In this document: in pieces, positions 44,601 through 53,251 of the stretch
Layout: each line of letters starts with the position of its first letter
Position numbering within the stretch: the first letter of the stretch is position 1
DNA from: Pseudomonadota bacterium
GTDB lineage: Bacteria; Chloroflexota; UBA6077; JAJPHF01
Assembly: GCA_021325365.1 (NCBI GenBank)
Contig: JAJPHF010000077.1
Coordinates: forward strand, 86,780-150,779
Reading direction: 5' to 3'
DNA: 64,000 bases
Notes under the pieces: generated by a model
Told to the model about the DNA's origin: nothing
What the model saw: the letters and a program-made list of their open reading frames with translations, nothing else
Database searches by the model: none
Program-made: the position numbers and the translations under genes

Positions 44601-46046
44601 ATGAGTGAGCCAAGTCCCGTGGGCCAGGCCGCCGACCGCGACCTCGCGTACCTGTCGATCGAGGCGCTAGGCGAGCGGCTGCGCCGCCGCGAGCTATCGC
44701 CCGTCGAGATCACGCGCCTCTACCTCGACCGCATCGCGGCCCTCGATCCGACGCTGCACGCCTTCATCACCGTCACCGGCGCGCAGGCGCTGGCCGACGC
44801 CGCAACGGCCGAGCGCGAGATCGCGGCCGACCAGTACCGTGGCCCCCTCCACGGCGTGCCGCTAGCCATCAAGGACCTGTTCTACACCGCCGGCGTCCGC
44901 ACTACCGCTGGCTCGCGCATCCTGGCCGACTTCGTGCCGACCGAGGACGCGACGGTCGTAGCCCGGCTCCGCGCCGCCGGCGCGCTCTCGGTCGGCAAGA
45001 CCAACATGGAGGAGTTCGCCTACGGCGCGACCAGCCTGAACCCGCACTACGGCGAGTGCCGCAACCCGTGGGACCCCGAGCGGATCGCGGGCGGGTCGAG
45101 CGGCGGCTCGGCCGCTGCCGTGGCGGCGGCGCTGTGCGCCGGCGCGCTGGGCAGCGACAGCGGCGGCTCCATTCGCCAGCCGGCGGCGCTCTGCGGCCTG
45201 GTCGGCCTGAAGCCCACGTACGGGCGGGTCAGCAAGCACGGCGTGGTGCCGCTCAGCTGGTCGCAGGACCATGTGGGCCCCATGACCCGCACCGTGCGCG
45301 ACGCGGCGCTGCTCTTGCAGGCGCTCGCCGGGCACGATCCCCGCGACCCGGCCAGCAGCGCCGCGCCGGTCCCCGCCTACCTCGACGGCATCGAGGCGGG
45401 CGTCGCCGGGCTGCGCCTCGGCCTGCCGCGCGACTTCTTCTTCGAGCGCGTGGACCCGGCCACGGAGGCTGCGGTGCGCGGCGCGGCGGCGACGCTGGCG
45501 GGGCTAGGCGGACGCCTCGACGACGTGCCGCTGCCGCAGGCCGCGGCGGCCTTCGCCGCGGGCGCCGCGATCCTGTTCGCCGAAGCGACCAGCTACCACG
45601 AGCGCTGGCTGCGCACGCGCCCCGGCGACTACGACCCGGCCGTGCGAGCGCGGCTCGAAGTGGGCAGCGCCCTGCTCGCCACCGACTACCTCAAGGCGCA
45701 GCGGGCCCGCCGCCTCCTGGTCGAGCAGACGGTGCGGCTGTTCGATGGCGTGGACGTGCTGCTGACGCCGACGGCCGCGGTGCCGGCGCCGCGGCGCGAC
45801 GAGCACCTGATTCGCTGGCCGGACGGCACGGAGGAGGACGTGCGCGGCGCGACGCTGCGCTTCACGCGCGTCTTCAACCTGCTCGGGTTCCCCGCGGTAT
45901 CCGTGCCGTGTGGCATGACGACCAGCGGGCTGCCGCTGGGCCTGCAAATCGTCGGCCGGCCTTTCGCCGAGGCGACGGTGCTGCGCGTCGCCCGAGCCTT
46001 GGAGCTAGCCCAGCCGTGGGCGGGGCGGCGCCCGCCGCTGTCCTGA
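44601..46046 (+). CDS. amidase signature enzyme, AtzE/GatA-like
   Basis: 481 residues with the Ser-cisSer-Lys triad of the amidase signature family: Lys in 'PLAIKDLFYTAGV', the Ser-rich loop 'AGGSSGGSAAAVAAAL', and the catalytic Ser in 'GSDSGGSIRQPAALCGLVGL'. With its AtzG-like neighbour it resembles AtzE, which hydrolyses 1-carboxybiuret in cyanuric acid breakdown; GatA-type transamidation is less likely because gatB is not near. The family is promiscuous, so the actual amide is not settled. Confidence 0.88.
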   Translation: MSEPSPVGQAADRDLAYLSIEALGERLRRRELSPVEITRLYLDRIAALDPTLHAFITVTGAQALADAATAEREIAADQYRGPLHGVPLAIKDLFYTAGVRTTAGSRILADFVPTEDATVVARLRAAGALSVGKTNMEEFAYGATSLNPHYGECRNPWDPERIAGGSSGGSAAAVAAALCAGALGSDSGGSIRQPAALCGLVGLKPTYGRVSKHGVVPLSWSQDHVGPMTRTVRDAALLLQALAGHDPRDPASSAAPVPAYLDGIEAGVAGLRLGLPRDFFFERVDPATEAAVRGAAATLAGLGGRLDDVPLPQAAAAFAAGAAILFAEATSYHERWLRTRPGDYDPAVRARLEVGSALLATDYLKAQRARRLLVEQTVRLFDGVDVLLTPTAAVPAPRRDEHLIRWPDGTEEDVRGATLRFTRVFNLLGFPAVSVPCGMTTSGLPLGLQIVGRPFAEATVLRVARALELAQPWAGRRPPLS

Positions 46047-46082
46047 TCGCGGCCGCGCGTGCGCGGGCCACCGATCGCTTCC

Positions 46083-46937
46083 TTACTGGCTGTCGTCAGG
46101 CGAGGGCGCGGCCGCGGGATGGAGCGCCATGCCCTGGGCGATGGCCGCTAGCTCGTCCGTGCTATAGGTGCCGAACAGCACGAGCCGCAGGTCGTCCTCC
46201 TCCCAGAGCAGCCCGTTGCCCGGACCGTCGTAGTCGGGCAGCGAGTCGAGCACGCTTGCCTGCGTGCCGCGCAGCGCGATGGCCGGCACGTCGGCCCGCG
46301 TGCGGTCCAGCCAGGGAGCCGGCGCCTCGCCGGTGTCCTCGAGCAGCAGCAGCCAGGGCTCGTCCTCAGCGCCCAGGTAGCGGATGATCGTGCCGTACTG
46401 GCGCGGCGCCCCGCTGCCCGCGCGGCGATCGGTGACGCGCAGGGTGGTCCACCGCGGCACCAGCCCGTCAGGCAGGCTGCTCGGCAGGAGGAGCGGGAAC
46501 GGGGCGCGGCTCACTAGCTCGGGGTAGGCCACCCGCGCGTTACGGCTCGCCAGGGTCGTGCTCTCCTCGACGCAGCGCGTGCTGCGCAGCGGCAGCTCGG
46601 TGACCGGCGGGTCCGAGGGCGAGCACAGCTCCGGCCGTGCGGGGCCGGAGACTTCGAGCGCCCAGCCCATGATGTCCACGCCGCGGAACCCGTCGCGGGT
46701 GCCGCCGGGACAGGGGCCGGGGTCGCCGAAGGCCAGCCCTTGCTCCAGGTCCGGCGGCTCGGCCCACAGGCCGTGGAACACGAGCATCAGGCCTTCGAGC
46801 GCGCCGCCCGCGTTCACCTGGTCGTCGGGCGGCACGCGGCACGTCTCCTGGGCAGCCGCCTGTCGCGGCCCGGCCACGGCACAGAGCGTCAGCGCGAGCA
46901 ACAGCAGGCGCAGCGGGACCATTACACTAAAACGCAT
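46083..46937 (-). CDS. secreted hypothetical protein, 284 aa
   Basis: Signal peptide (LRLLLLALTLCAVAGPRQAAA) then an extracytoplasmic domain. The C-terminal ~130 residues ('FPLLLPSSLPDGLVPRWTTL', 'QYGTIIRYLGAEDEPWLLLL', 'FGTYSTDELAAIAQGM') resemble DUF4367-like domains seen in secreted regulators. The start ATG overlaps the stop of the metalloprotease by 11 bp; an inner ATG at 46922 is an alternative. Translational coupling suggests it works with the secreted proteases, perhaps as a chaperone or inhibitor. Confidence 0.6.
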   Translation of the reverse strand: MRFSVMVPLRLLLLALTLCAVAGPRQAAAQETCRVPPDDQVNAGGALEGLMLVFHGLWAEPPDLEQGLAFGDPGPCPGGTRDGFRGVDIMGWALEVSGPARPELCSPSDPPVTELPLRSTRCVEESTTLASRNARVAYPELVSRAPFPLLLPSSLPDGLVPRWTTLRVTDRRAGSGAPRQYGTIIRYLGAEDEPWLLLLEDTGEAPAPWLDRTRADVPAIALRGTQASVLDSLPDYDGPGNGLLWEEDDLRLVLFGTYSTDELAAIAQGMALHPAAAPSPDDSQ

Positions 46938-48816
46938 TCGGCCCGCCGCCTACGAGTGTCGGCCAGCTGCCGCAGCCGTCCACCACCGTCAGCGGGACGG
47001 TGGTCGCCTGGCCGGCGGTGGCGTGGCGGACCGTTAACACCAGCGTGCGGGTCTCCACCGGCAGGACGACGCTTCGGCCGCTCGTGAGGCCCGTCAGCCC
47101 CGCGGCGGGCACGTCGATCAGCGCGTTGGTCGCCGCACCCAGCTGCAGCTGCTGCAAGCGCGGGCCCGTCGCCGCGCTGCCGCCCGCCGCGATGGTGACC
47201 TGGAGGACGCCTGAGCCGGCGTTCACCGCGTTCACGGTCACGGCCGGGCGCGGGCTACAGCTCGCCGTCGGCGTGGCCGTCGCGCTCGGCAAGGCGGTGC
47301 GCGCGGGCGTGGGCGAGGCGGCCGGCGGCGTGGTGGGACTCGGCGCCGGCGTCGGGCCGGCGCCGTTGCACGGCTGCTGGTTGCACTGCCGGAAGTTGAC
47401 CACGGCACTGATCGTGTTGATGAGCGTCTGGTGGTTGTCCGCCGCGGTGGCGCCCGAGCCGGCGACGCCCGTGGCGACGCCGTTGTACGTCACGTTGGGG
47501 TTCGAGTAGTTCAAGATCGCCGGGCAGAAGTTGCACTTGTCCGGATACGCCATGACCGTGTGGAAGGCGTTGCCGGGCGCGATGAAGTCGAAGGCGTAGG
47601 GATAGAGCGGATTGGCGATGGAGGCGTCGGTCGCGCGATCATGGTTGGCGCCCAGGTTGTGCCCCGTCTCGTGGGCGAACGTGTAAGCCGGCCCGGTCGC
47701 GTACGCACGCGCGACAACACTATAGCCCAGAAAGGCGAACTGCTGCAGGTTGTTCGCGAAGCTGCTGTTGATCACCCAGGCGATGCCGATGTTGCCGGCC
47801 GTGTTCGGCGGCAGCGTGCCCTCGACCCAGAGGCTGACGAGGTCGGCTTGCAGAGAATCGCGCATGGCGCGCACGTCGGCCATCGGCGCGTTCGGGATTG
47901 AGCGCCCCTGGGTGTCGACGGCGGTCACGTTCGTCAGATCGGTCACCAGGCCGTTCTGCGTGGTAAGCCCGGCCGACGTGTAGGTCGTCTCCATGGTGCC
48001 CACCAGCCGCATCGTCTGCGGAACCTGGCTGTTGCTGTAGGCGGTGTTCGCTTCGGCGACGGCGCTGTTGATCGTGGCCACGATAGCCAAGGTGCCGCCA
48101 GCCTCGACCCGCGCCTGGGTCGTATAGGCCACCAGGATGTCGATGGTCGTGCCGGTGTCCGCGCTCGTGCTGGCCGCGGCCGCCCGGGCAGCGCCGGAGG
48201 CTGCCGCCGCGGCCGTGCGGTTGGCCCGGTCGGCGAGGGCGATTTGCCGCGCCTGCGCGGCCGTCAGATACGCGTGCGTGTCCGGCGGGATCTGGCGCTC
48301 GTCGATCTCATCGATCATCTGTACGCCCGCGGGGTTGTAGCGGACTTGATAATTCGAGCCGTTCGCGTGGACGTTGGCGATCATGACGCCGTCCTCGACG
48401 GCGATCGTGATCGGGTCGGCCGAGGGATTCGAGCCCTGAAGGTGGCCAGACCATACGTAGCCGCGCCCCGTGCTGCTCGGCACCACGCGGTCGCGTACGG
48501 CGGTCACCGTGACCTGGGGGGCTAGCGGCGATTCGTAGTTGTACAGGTTGAGCGTCAGCACGTCCCCACGCCCGAGCGGCACCCCGACGCTGCGCGGGGT
48601 GCCGTCCATCAGCGACAGATTCACGGCCACGTAGCGCCGGCGCACGACGGTGCGGTCCGGGGGAGGGACGGTGTCGCCGGCCGGCTGCCGGATGGCGTCG
48701 CTGAACAGCCCCGCCTGGGCGGTCGCCGACGGCACGCGCAGATTCGGCCCGGTGATGCCGACGATGCCGACGACCACGGCCAGCGCCACCAGCAGGCGCG
48801 CGCGGAGACTACGCAT
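46927..48816 (-). CDS. secreted reprolysin-like zinc metalloprotease with conserved C-terminal domain (copy 1)
   Basis: 629 residues. Signal peptide (ARLLVALAVVVGIVGITG), a ~180-residue propeptide-like domain ('LNLYNYESPLAPQVTVTAVR', 'IAVEDGVMIANVHANGSNYQ'), then a metalloprotease domain with zinc motif HETGHNLGANHD and preceding 'FLGYSVVARAYATGP'. This is the HExxHxxGxxHD signature of adamalysin/reprolysin-type enzymes. A Pro/Thr/Ser-rich linker leads to a ~90-residue beta-rich C-terminal domain ending 'DGCGSWPTLVGGGPNAF'. The same domain ends the next protease. Start chosen at 48816 (GGGAG upstream). Likely an exported protease with a shared C-terminal targeting or binding domain. Confidence 0.85.
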   Translation of the reverse strand: MRSLRARLLVALAVVVGIVGITGPNLRVPSATAQAGLFSDAIRQPAGDTVPPPDRTVVRRRYVAVNLSLMDGTPRSVGVPLGRGDVLTLNLYNYESPLAPQVTVTAVRDRVVPSSTGRGYVWSGHLQGSNPSADPITIAVEDGVMIANVHANGSNYQVRYNPAGVQMIDEIDERQIPPDTHAYLTAAQARQIALADRANRTAAAAASGAARAAAASTSADTGTTIDILVAYTTQARVEAGGTLAIVATINSAVAEANTAYSNSQVPQTMRLVGTMETTYTSAGLTTQNGLVTDLTNVTAVDTQGRSIPNAPMADVRAMRDSLQADLVSLWVEGTLPPNTAGNIGIAWVINSSFANNLQQFAFLGYSVVARAYATGPAYTFAHETGHNLGANHDRATDASIANPLYPYAFDFIAPGNAFHTVMAYPDKCNFCPAILNYSNPNVTYNGVATGVAGSGATAADNHQTLINTISAVVNFRQCNQQPCNGAGPTPAPSPTTPPAASPTPARTALPSATATPTASCSPRPAVTVNAVNAGSGVLQVTIAAGGSAATGPRLQQLQLGAATNALIDVPAAGLTGLTSGRSVVLPVETRTLVLTVRHATAGQATTVPLTVVDGCGSWPTLVGGGPNAF

Positions 48817-49130
48817 GCAGCAATATCTCCCGTCCAAGTTGGGGAAGGCGCGGCAGAGCGGCCCATCCTAAGCGGCCGGCCCAGGTGGGTGGGTAGGTTT
48901 GGCGAAGCCAAACCTACCCACCCACCTGGCCGAGGGCTTAGCGCGAGCCGTGTCGCCGAAAGGGGCCGGTTATTCTAGTCGCGGAGTATACCAGGGCCCG
49001 GTGCGGCCCCACCATTTATCGCCGCGCTGTGTTGCTGTCCACGCCACACGCGTCTAACCGTGCGAGCTGGCTCCTTGCTTGCCGTTCCCGGCGGCGGCTG
49101 GCGCGCCAGCGCTTCAGGCGTGACCGACCA
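48817..49130. other. intergenic region with long palindrome
   Basis: 314 bp between two same-strand protease genes. The only strong feature is the 49-bp palindrome listed separately at 48881-48929. No gene is supported. Confidence 0.6.
48881..48929. terminator. perfect 23-bp-arm palindrome, 3-base loop
   Basis: Arms 48881-48903 and 48907-48929 are exactly complementary around the loop GAA; the left arm starts CCAGGTGGGTGGG. It lies downstream of the upstream protease gene and 65 bp before the start of the next. A transcript would form a very stable hairpin. No T-run follows, and a diverged half copy near 17386 suggests it is also a dispersed repeat. Confidence 0.6.
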
Positions 49131-51032
49131 CTAGAAGGCGTTCGCGCCGCCGCCGACGAAGGTCGGCCACGCGCCGCAGGTGTCGACGACCGTGAGCGGT
49201 ACCGTGGTGGCCTGTCCCGTCGTCGCGTGGTGGACGAAGAAGGTCAGGCTGGTCGTCGCGGGCGGGAGGGTGAAGGTTTGGTTGCCCGTGACGCCCGTCT
49301 GCCCGGCGATGTCGATGCGGGCGTTGGTGGCCGCGCCGATCTGGACCTGGTTGATCCAGCCGTTCGCGCCCGGCAGCAGCGTCACCTGCAACGTGTTCGC
49401 GCCGCTCGGCTGGGCGTTGACCGTCACCTTCGGCCGCGGATTGCAGCTCACGACGGGCGTCGAGATCGGCGTGGCCGTGCCCGTCGGCGTGGCGGTCGGA
49501 CTGAGCGTCGCCGTGGCCGTCGGACTGGGCGTCGACGTGGTGGTAGCGGTCGGGTTGGGCGTCGGCGTGGACGTGGCCGTCGGCGGCGGCGGCCCGACGG
49601 TGGGCGGGACGTCGCACGGCTGCACGACGCAGGCGCGGAAGTTCGCCACGGTCGACGCCGTGTTGTTCAGCGTCTTCCAGTTCTCCGCGGCGTTCGGCTG
49701 CCCCTCCGGGATGCCGATCGGCAGGCCGTTCACCAGGATGTTCGGGTTCGACCAGTAGTTGGCGCGGTTGTTGCCCACCGCGCTGCACGCGCCGCGCACG
49801 GCCATCAGCGAGCAGGAGCGATTCGGCCCGGGCTGGATGTAGCCGTGGTTGTAGGTGAACGGGGCGTTGTTCGTCGGGTCGCTGCCCCAATCGTGCCGCG
49901 CGCCCATCAGGTGGCCCAGCTCGTGGCCAAACGTCCAGCCCCCCGCGCCGGTGGAGCAGTCCTCCTCGCCGACCGCGTAGCCGTCGGGCGCCTGCGACGT
50001 GGACACCGGGTTCAGGATCATCGCCGCCTGGCCGCAGGGGTCGGCCACCACGGACTGCAAGAGGAACACGAGGTCCGCGCCAGTGGCGTTGCGGAGGCCC
50101 GGCACCTCGTCCATGACGCCATCCGACGGGTTGAGCATCTGGTCGAGGTACGTCTGGTTCGTGCTGCCCTCCGCGCTGTTGACCTGCTGGCGCTGGACCA
50201 CCCGCAGCCGCTGGGTCACGTTGCTCTGCGCGTATCCCTGGTTGGTCTCGCTTTCCATCAGCGTGATGAGATTGTTGATGGCCGCAGTCGTCCCCCCCGC
50301 GGCCGCCAGCGCCCCCTGCGAATAGAGCACCAGCACGTCGATGGTGCTACCGTTGTCGCCCAGCGGGTTACCGTTCGTCGTCCCGGTCGCCGACGGGCTG
50401 CTCAGCTTGGCGCCGCTGGCCGGCGCGCCGGTCGCCCTCCCGCCAATCGCCGAGGTCCCGGCGGCGGACGGTAGGGGCGCCGCCCCAGGCGCCGTGAGCT
50501 GGAGCGGCGGCTGCTCGTCGGGATAGAGACGCGAGTTGACCTCCTGGATGGCGTGCACGCCATTGCCCGCGTAACGGATCTGATAGAAGCGGTTGCCTAC
50601 CTGGATATTGCCGACGAGCACGCCGCCCTCGCTGACGAGGGTGATGGCGCTATCCGCCACGCCCTGCGCCCTGCCGAGCCAGATGACGCCCTGACCCGAG
50701 CGCGTGGCCTCCACGCGGTCGCGGACCGCCGTGATCGACACGTCCGGGAACAGGTTGGACACGAAGGGAAACAGGTTCATCTGCAGCGCGCTGCTCTGGC
50801 TGGCCGGGGTGCGGACCGCCGCGTCGAGCTGCGGGAAGTTCACGTCCACGTAGCGATTGCGCACCACGGCCCGGCCAAACGCGCCGTCGGCGAGGGCCGG
50901 CTGCCCGGTCGTATCGCTAAACAGCGGCGCCTGGGCCGTGGCGGTGGGGCCGGCGAAGCTCGGAAAGATCGCGGCGCTGATAACAATGGCGGCCACCAGC
51001 ACGTAGATCAGACGAAAGCGTGCGGCAGTCAT
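49131..51032 (-). CDS. secreted reprolysin-like zinc metalloprotease (copy 2)
   Basis: 633 residues with signal peptide (LIYVLVAAIVISAAIFPSFA) and a propeptide-like domain ('VNFPQLDAAVRTP', 'ITLVSEGGVLVGNIQVGNRF'). The zinc motif is HELGHLMGARHD ('WTFGHELGHLMGARHDWGSD'). A Thr/Pro-rich linker (ATSTPTPNPTATTTSTPSPT) leads to the ~90-residue C-terminal domain ending 'DTCGAWPTFVGGGANAF'. The N-terminal and C-terminal domains match copy 1 while the catalytic regions differ more, suggesting duplication with divergent substrate specificity. Confidence 0.87.
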   Translation of the reverse strand: MTAARFRLIYVLVAAIVISAAIFPSFAGPTATAQAPLFSDTTGQPALADGAFGRAVVRNRYVDVNFPQLDAAVRTPASQSSALQMNLFPFVSNLFPDVSITAVRDRVEATRSGQGVIWLGRAQGVADSAITLVSEGGVLVGNIQVGNRFYQIRYAGNGVHAIQEVNSRLYPDEQPPLQLTAPGAAPLPSAAGTSAIGGRATGAPASGAKLSSPSATGTTNGNPLGDNGSTIDVLVLYSQGALAAAGGTTAAINNLITLMESETNQGYAQSNVTQRLRVVQRQQVNSAEGSTNQTYLDQMLNPSDGVMDEVPGLRNATGADLVFLLQSVVADPCGQAAMILNPVSTSQAPDGYAVGEEDCSTGAGGWTFGHELGHLMGARHDWGSDPTNNAPFTYNHGYIQPGPNRSCSLMAVRGACSAVGNNRANYWSNPNILVNGLPIGIPEGQPNAAENWKTLNNTASTVANFRACVVQPCDVPPTVGPPPPTATSTPTPNPTATTTSTPSPTATATLSPTATPTGTATPISTPVVSCNPRPKVTVNAQPSGANTLQVTLLPGANGWINQVQIGAATNARIDIAGQTGVTGNQTFTLPPATTSLTFFVHHATTGQATTVPLTVVDTCGAWPTFVGGGANAF

Positions 51033-51251
51033 CGATACTCGGCTCCTGTCCTCGACGTAGATGGGATGCGCCGCGCGTGTGGCTCGGGAGCTAGCCGCGC
51101 GGCCGGCTCGTGAAGGGCCTTCGAGCGCGCACTATAGCAGGTCAGCAGACCAGGCGGCCATCCTCCTCGTACGCAGGGAGCGGCGCAGGCGTGAGACCGT
51201 GTCGGGGAAACGTCGCTCGGGCGGAAAGCGCGAGGTCGTGTCGGAGGAGCG

Positions 51252-51740
51252 TTAGTCGGGGCCGAACGCGCGAGGGGTCGTCTCGGCGACCGTGTGCAGG
51301 CCGTCGCCGGCGTAGCGCACCTCGTAGTAGCGGCCGTCGGCCTCCACGTTGCCCACCAGGACGCCGTCCTCGGCGACGAGCGTTACCGCGCTGTTGGGAA
51401 CGCCCTGGAGGTGGCCCGTCCAGATGATGCCGCCGCCGGCGGGGGTGGGCTGCACGCTGTCGCGCTGCGCCGTGAACGTCGCGTCGGGGAACAGGTTCAA
51501 CACCACGGACGACGGCGCGGTCGCCGGGGTCGGCTGCGCCCCGCCCAGCGCGTCGAAGTCGACCGCGACGTAGCGGCTCCGCACGATCCGCGGCGCCGCG
51601 GGCGGTGGAGTGCTCGGCGGCGCCGCCACGTCGCGGAACAGCGGCGGGTTCTCCGGCGCTGCGCCGCCCATGGCCGGCCCCATACCGACCACAACCGCGG
51701 ACAGCGCGGTCGTGACCGCGAGGCGCCGCAAGAGACGCAT
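51252..51740 (-). CDS. stand-alone homologue of the metalloprotease propeptide
   Basis: 162 residues from the ATG at 51740. Signal peptide (RRLAVTTALSAVVVGMGPAM), then a domain parallel to the protease N-termini: 'IVRSRYVAVDFDALGGAQPT', 'LNLFPDATFTAQRDSVQPTP', 'TGHLQGVPNSAVTLVAEDGV' and 'LVGNVEADGRYYEVRYAGDG'. The stop comes where a protease domain would begin. It is either a truncated protease gene or a secreted inhibitor of the two proteases downstream, since propeptides commonly inhibit their own enzymes. Confidence 0.7.
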   Translation of the reverse strand: MRLLRRLAVTTALSAVVVGMGPAMGGAAPENPPLFRDVAAPPSTPPPAAPRIVRSRYVAVDFDALGGAQPTPATAPSSVVLNLFPDATFTAQRDSVQPTPAGGGIIWTGHLQGVPNSAVTLVAEDGVLVGNVEADGRYYEVRYAGDGLHTVAETTPRAFGPD

Positions 51741-51897
51741 GATTCGCTCCGAGGCGGCGGGCGTGGCGCTAGACGTTTGCCGCCACGCGCGGCCGCTCCT
51801 TAGAATGCCAGGACACTTCGATTGCGCGGCGCCCGACCCCGACGGCTCGGGCATCGGCGGGCGCGCTCGTTGTTACACTAGCAGGAGGACGGCCGCG

Positions 51898-52851
51898 ATG
51901 GCGATCATTGTCACTGGCGCGGGCCTGGTCGGCACGCACACCGCGCGCTGCCTGCTGGAGCGCGGCGCCCAGCCGGTGCTCTACGACCTGGCGCCGAACC
52001 GCCCCTACGTCGAGCGCATCGTGGACCTCGCGCGCGTGCCGCTGGTGCGCGGCGACGTGCGCGACCTGCCGCACCTCGTCCAGGTGGCGCACGAGCATCA
52101 GGCCGACGTCATCGTCCACACGGCCGGCCTGATCGGCGCGCGCGTCGAGGAGGAGCCGTACTCGGGTCTGCAGATCAACCTGCAAGGGACGATCAACGTG
52201 CTGGAGACGGCCCGCGTGCTCGGCCTGCGCCGCGTCGTGTTCGCCAGCACCGAGGGCGTCTACGACCGCGCCTACGCGATGGACCCGGCGCAGCGGCTCC
52301 CCGAGACGTCGCCCTACGGCTACAACCCGCTGTACGGCGCGGCGAAGGCGGCCAGCGAGCTGCTCGGCAGCGCCTACGCCGACCGGTTTGGCGTGGACTT
52401 CGTGGCGCTGCGCTTCTCGGCGGTCTTCGGCCCCGGCACGTTCGTCGGCGGCTCGACCGCCGGGCAGTTCATGCACGACCTGATCGCGGCCGCTGTCGAG
52501 CAGCGGCCGCTACGCGTGCAGCCCTGGACGGCGCGCCGCGAATATACTTATGGCAAGGACATCGGCCGGGCGGTCGCGCTCGCCTGCTTCGCGGAGGGCC
52601 TCCAGCACCGCATCTTCAACATCGGCCCGGGCCGCACCTACAGCGTGGAGGAGATCGTGGCGGCCGTGCGCGCGGTCGTGCCCGGCGCCGACCTGAGCAT
52701 CGGCGGCCCACCCAACGAGGCGCTGGCGCGCTCGCTGCGCAACTCCCCCTACGACACGACGCGGGCGCGCGACGAGCTGGGCTGGACGGCCGAGTACGAC
52801 CTGGAGGCGGGATTCCGCGACTACGCTGCCTGGCTGCGGAAGGAAGGCTGA
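51898..52851 (+). CDS. NAD-dependent nucleotide-sugar epimerase/dehydratase family (extended SDR)
   Basis: 317 residues. The cofactor motif 'IVTGAGLVGTHTARCLLERG' is the extended-SDR GxxGxxG type; the catalytic Tyr/Lys are in 'NPLYGAAKAASEL'. 'STEGVY' and the C-terminal 'RARDELGWTAEYDLEAGFRD' are typical of nucleotide-sugar epimerases and dehydratases. GCAGGAGG precedes the ATG. The next gene, a small membrane protein, overlaps its stop by one base (TGATG), so they share a transcript. Substrate unknown. Confidence 0.9.
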   Translation: MAIIVTGAGLVGTHTARCLLERGAQPVLYDLAPNRPYVERIVDLARVPLVRGDVRDLPHLVQVAHEHQADVIVHTAGLIGARVEEEPYSGLQINLQGTINVLETARVLGLRRVVFASTEGVYDRAYAMDPAQRLPETSPYGYNPLYGAAKAASELLGSAYADRFGVDFVALRFSAVFGPGTFVGGSTAGQFMHDLIAAAVEQRPLRVQPWTARREYTYGKDIGRAVALACFAEGLQHRIFNIGPGRTYSVEEIVAAVRAVVPGADLSIGGPPNEALARSLRNSPYDTTRARDELGWTAEYDLEAGFRDYAAWLRKEG

Positions 52852-53180
52852 TGGCCGCGCTCTGGCCGGTCTTTGGATTGTTGGTGCTCACCATCGAGTG
52901 GGTCGTGCTGCGCCGCGTCACCGCGCGGCTGACGGGCCGCTCGACCGGCGCGCGCGTCGTGATCGGCGCGGGCGCCGGCCTGGGGCTGTCGGCCGCCGTG
53001 GCGCTGCTCGGCCTGCTGGTGGCGATCGTCAGCACGGCGCTCGGCATCAGCGGCAACGCCGTCGCGGCGGCCGCGGCGTCCACGATGTTCGTGACGGGGC
53101 TCGTGTTCATTCCTATCGCGGCCGCCTTCGGCGCCATCTTGCTCGCCGTGGAGAGCTACCGAGTCCCGAGCGCGGAGTGA
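52851..53180 (+). CDS. small membrane protein with about three helices, 109 aa
   Basis: Three hydrophobic segments ('WPVFGLLVLTIEWVVL', 'AAVALLGLLVAIVSTALGI', 'LVFIPIAAAFGAILLAV') separated by short loops with basic residues. Translationally coupled to the epimerase gene (1-bp overlap) and abutting the UbiD gene downstream. No recognised family. Confidence 0.7.
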   Translation: MAALWPVFGLLVLTIEWVVLRRVTARLTGRSTGARVVIGAGAGLGLSAAVALLGLLVAIVSTALGISGNAVAAAAASTMFVTGLVFIPIAAAFGAILLAVESYRVPSAE

Positions 53181-53251
53181 GCGACGCGTGGGGCGCCCCG
53201 AGCAAGCCGGCCTCCCCGCCCGGGGCTCCGCGCTCGACCCAGGAGGAAGCC

